DNA of 8,024 nucleotides from an uncultured Leptospiraceae bacterium. GTDB taxonomy: Bacteria; Spirochaetota; Leptospiria; Leptospirales; Leptospiraceae. A program made the position numbers and the translations under genes. Shown piece after piece: positions 6,252 to 8,024 of the stretch. The number at the start of each line of letters is the position of its first letter. The stretch's first letter is position 1. Below the pieces are notes generated by a model. That model had not been told where the DNA came from. It worked only from the letters and a program-made list of their open reading frames with translations, and searched no databases. The stretch spans positions 1 through 8,024 of the forward strand of contig CALDSP010000031.1 of NCBI GenBank assembly GCA_937924465.1, in the 5' to 3' direction.

Positions 6252-6455
6252 ATGCCAAGATACGAAGAAGATTTTGAAGAAGAAGAGTACGACGAAGATG
6301 ATGAAGAGTATTTTGAGGACGAAGAAGGGGATGGAATTCTGCTTGCCTGTGAAGATTGCGACTATCGTTGGAAAATTGATGAAGCAGACTATGAATATGG
6401 AGATTATGAAATGATTTGTCCAATGTGTGGTTCGTCCAACGTAGTTGAAATATAA
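6252..6455 (+). CDS. Small acidic zinc-ribbon protein
   Basis: This 67-residue protein has two halves. Residues 4-27 are almost wholly Glu, Asp and Tyr, giving a strongly acidic, probably disordered N-terminal tail. Residues 30-67 form a compact treble of strands with two CxxC knuckles, CEDC (Cys33, Cys36) and CPMC (Cys56, Cys59), spaced as in rubredoxin-like zinc ribbons; CPMCGSSNVVEI is a typical ribbon ending. Four cysteines suggest one bound zinc. The function is unknown; a role contacting a basic partner or nucleic-acid machinery is only a guess. The same bases are open in another frame on each strand, but this frame alone yields the paired CxxC motifs. It is first in a two-gene unit, its stop only two bases before the next start, and it is divergent from the aldolase gene. 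Confidence 0.85.
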   Translation: MPRYEEDFEEEEYDEDDEEYFEDEEGDGILLACEDCDYRWKIDEADYEYGDYEMICPMCGSSNVVEI

Positions 6456-6457
6456 AA

Positions 6458-7165
6458 GTGAAAAAAGAATTAATAGTTTTGGGACTTCTTGGGGGTTTGT
6501 CTCTTTATTCTGAATCTAGCTTAGAACAATTTGCATTTGAATCTTATCAAAAACAAGATTATAAGAATTCATTTCATTTAGCAAGGAAATATCTTCAAAA
6601 TAAGTTAGAAATTTCTGAATTAGATCCTATCATTGAAATGTATTTTCAAACGGAAAGCAATCTCTACCGTTTAGATGAATATTTGGATAAATTATACTTT
6701 CAATCTAAAAATTCTCAAGTATATAACCTTATGTATTACTTGTTGGAAAAATCCTACCAAGCCAAAGAAGAGCAAATTGGGGAAAAGTGGGGTGAAATTT
6801 TTTTAACGGAAGGGGGGAGTAGCTCCTTTTATGCAAAAGGACTCATTGCTTACTCAGGGATTTTATATCTTAAAGGAGAGAAAAAAAAATCGAAGCAAGT
6901 TTTGCGTTCTTCTATTTTAGCTCAATCCACGGGAATTGTAAAAAAACGATTTCATTTGTTAAAATTGGCTCTTCGCAAGGAAGAAAAAATTATTCATACA
7001 GCTAGTCATTTTTTAGAAAAAAATATGCGAAAGCCTTATGCTGATTTTGTAATGGCTTTGATTATAGAAAGCTACAAAAAAATGGGAGAAGAGCAAAAAG
7101 TTAAAGAATGGTCTCAAAAACTAGAAAAGAATTTTCCTAATTCTATATTTTTAACTCAAATTTGA
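6458..7165 (+). CDS. Exported TPR-like helical repeat protein, function unknown
   Basis: This 235-residue protein starts with GTG two bases after the zinc-ribbon stop. The start is supported because it supplies a standard signal peptide: MKKE, a hydrophobic core LIVLGLLGGLSL, and a likely signal peptidase I site after Ser20 (S-E-S). There is no lipobox cysteine, so a soluble periplasmic protein is expected. The rest is predicted all-helical, with tetratricopeptide-like helix pairs, clearest at about 123-153 (FYAKGLIAYSGILYLKGEKK) and 194-229 (ADFVMALIIESYKKMGEE then NFPNS). Such repeats usually serve protein-protein binding. No Shine-Dalgarno sequence is seen before the GTG, which suggests translational coupling to the upstream gene. 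A run of nine A (6881-6889) encodes three consecutive lysines. No enzymatic motif is visible, and no family more specific than TPR/Sel1-like can be named. Confidence 0.8.
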   Translation: MKKELIVLGLLGGLSLYSESSLEQFAFESYQKQDYKNSFHLARKYLQNKLEISELDPIIEMYFQTESNLYRLDEYLDKLYFQSKNSQVYNLMYYLLEKSYQAKEEQIGEKWGEIFLTEGGSSSFYAKGLIAYSGILYLKGEKKKSKQVLRSSILAQSTGIVKKRFHLLKLALRKEEKIIHTASHFLEKNMRKPYADFVMALIIESYKKMGEEQKVKEWSQKLEKNFPNSIFLTQI

Positions 7166-7204
7166 AAGGGTGATCTTTGTTTTTGTTCCATACACCTTTC
7201 TTTT
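7164..7204 (+). terminator. Probable Rho-independent terminator of the zinc-ribbon/TPR unit
   Basis: GAAAGGGTG (7164-7172) can pair with CACCTTTC (7193-7200), leaving one unpaired G and a 20-base loop, and four T follow directly (7201-7204). The hairpin begins inside the TPR gene stop codon. The stem is the most GC-containing one near any gene end here, but the large loop and short T run make it moderate. It would separate this unit from the acyltransferase gene. Confidence 0.45.
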
Positions 7205-7256
7205 AAAAAAATCGAGTTTTCACAATTCATATTTCTAAATTTCTAGATAAAAAGCT

Positions 7257-8024
7257 ATGAGAGAGTCTATAAAAAATTTCTTTTTAAAAGTTTTCCAAGT
7301 TGAAAAAAATGAAATCTCTGCTTTGAATGGAATTCGCTCTATTCTTATTTTTTTTCTATTCTTTGGTCATATGTATTTTATTGCCTCTGACTCTGGTAAA
7401 ATGTCCAATGTAAATCCTTTATTAAAAAATTTTTCACGAAACATTACTTTTATTTTAGATGTTTTTTTTGTATTGAGTGGATTTCTAATTGCTACACCTT
7501 TATTCAAGGAATTAAATAGAGACAAAGAAATTAATTTGAAATTTTTCTACATAAGAAGAACTCTTAGAATTTTTCCTCCATACTACTTATTTTTATTTAT
7601 TCAAACTGGAATCATTCTTTCACTTAAGAATATGGCAACCTTACCAGAACACATTGAACTTTCAGAAAAAATGTTATCCATGTTAAAGTATGATTATTTG
7701 TACTTATCTAACTATTTTCAGGGCACAATGCTTCATGGTTGGTCTCTTTCTTTAGAAGAACAATTTTATATTTCTTTTCCACTTTTTTTAGTTTTGGTAT
7801 TTAAGCATTTATCTAAACAGACTCAATTTATTTCCTTAATTCTTCTTTATTTTATACCTTTAGTTTTACGTTATGCGACATTCAATGATTATATTCTCAA
7901 TGCAGAGGATACTACTTTAGCTTACGAAAGTAAAATTTATAAACCTTTTCACACTCATTTTGATTCTATATTCTCTGGAATTATAGTAGGATTTATCTTA
8001 GTCAATAAAAGAGAATGGCTTGAC
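7257..8024 (+). CDS. Membrane acyltransferase 3 family protein (5' part, runs off window)
   Basis: From the ATG at 7257 the frame stays open for 256 codons to the window edge, so the C-terminal part is missing (family members are usually 350-400 residues or longer). Acyltransferase 3 proteins are multi-pass membrane enzymes that transfer acetyl or other acyl groups to sugars of lipopolysaccharide, peptidoglycan or exopolysaccharide. Family motifs in order are LNGIRSILIFFLFFGH (23-38) with catalytic-type His38, DVFFVLSGFLIA (68-79), FYIRRTLRIFPPYYL (97-111), and HGWSLSLEEQFYISFPL (160-176). Hydrophobic segments near 24-42, 63-80, 107-123, 168-182, 188-205 and 237-250 fit membrane helices. No clear Shine-Dalgarno sequence precedes the start; no Met lies further upstream in the short gap after the TPR gene. 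The acceptor sugar cannot be told. Confidence 0.9.
   Translation, partial: MRESIKNFFLKVFQVEKNEISALNGIRSILIFFLFFGHMYFIASDSGKMSNVNPLLKNFSRNITFILDVFFVLSGFLIATPLFKELNRDKEINLKFFYIRRTLRIFPPYYLFLFIQTGIILSLKNMATLPEHIELSEKMLSMLKYDYLYLSNYFQGTMLHGWSLSLEEQFYISFPLFLVLVFKHLSKQTQFISLILLYFIPLVLRYATFNDYILNAEDTTLAYESKIYKPFHTHFDSIFSGIIVGFILVNKREWLD

Noticed and set aside
6169..6423. Minus-strand open frame of 84 codons, and a shifted plus-strand frame at 6217-6414
   Set aside because: Both overlap the zinc-ribbon gene, whose paired CxxC motifs identify the true frame. The repetitive His/Leu and Lys runs are by-products of the GAA/GAT-rich acidic codons.
1..8024. tRNA, rRNA, insertion sequence, CRISPR array or prophage
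   Set aside because: No cloverleaf with a TTCGA-type T loop, no transposase or integrase motif, no terminal repeats and no phage gene were recognised on either strand.

Overview
The window is an AT-rich stretch (roughly 30% G+C by eye) of a bacterial chromosome. It most likely comes from a spirochaete, with Leptospira-type relatives the best guess. The main clue is a flagellar rod/hook family protein (FlgF/FlgG type) whose N-terminal and C-terminal motifs look like those of spirochaete periplasmic flagella. No ribosomal RNA or other taxonomic marker is present, so the lineage call is an inference from memory of protein families.

Layout. Positions 1-108 are open in one frame from the left edge and may be the tail of a truncated gene. 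An AT-rich leader with inverted repeats follows, then flgF (286-1152, +). FlgF runs tail to tail into a block of genes on the minus strand, and its 3' end overlaps the first of them by 20 bp. Read in transcription order (right to left), that block is: an HpcH/HpaI-type aldolase (6163-5360), a coiled-coil protein with a C-terminal PD-(D/E)XK-nuclease-like domain (5202-4390), tsaE (4345-3914), tsaB (3917-3258) and rnr/RNase R (3289-1133). The last three overlap by 4 bp and 32 bp and are almost certainly one transcript. On the right, a divergent plus-strand pair encodes a small acidic zinc-ribbon protein (6252-6455) and an exported TPR-like helical protein (6458-7165). A plausible terminator follows, then the first 256 codons of a membrane acyltransferase (from 7257) that runs off the window.

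Function. TsaE and TsaB are two parts of the machinery that makes the t6A modification on tRNAs reading ANN codons (TsaC/TsaD are not in view), and RNase R degrades structured RNA, so the operon core is RNA housekeeping. FlgF belongs to the flagellar rod. The acyltransferase probably modifies an envelope sugar. The aldolase, zinc-ribbon and TPR-like proteins have no assignable substrate or partner. The coiled-coil/nuclease-like gene is the least conventional member: families of this type are variable and poorly understood, and here one sits 44 bp upstream of tsaE.

I found no convincing new multi-gene system. The window looks like ordinary chromosomal genes, with some notable local features: compact overlaps, palindromes at promoters, heptad-phased coding repeats, and apparent absence of Shine-Dalgarno sequences on leading genes.
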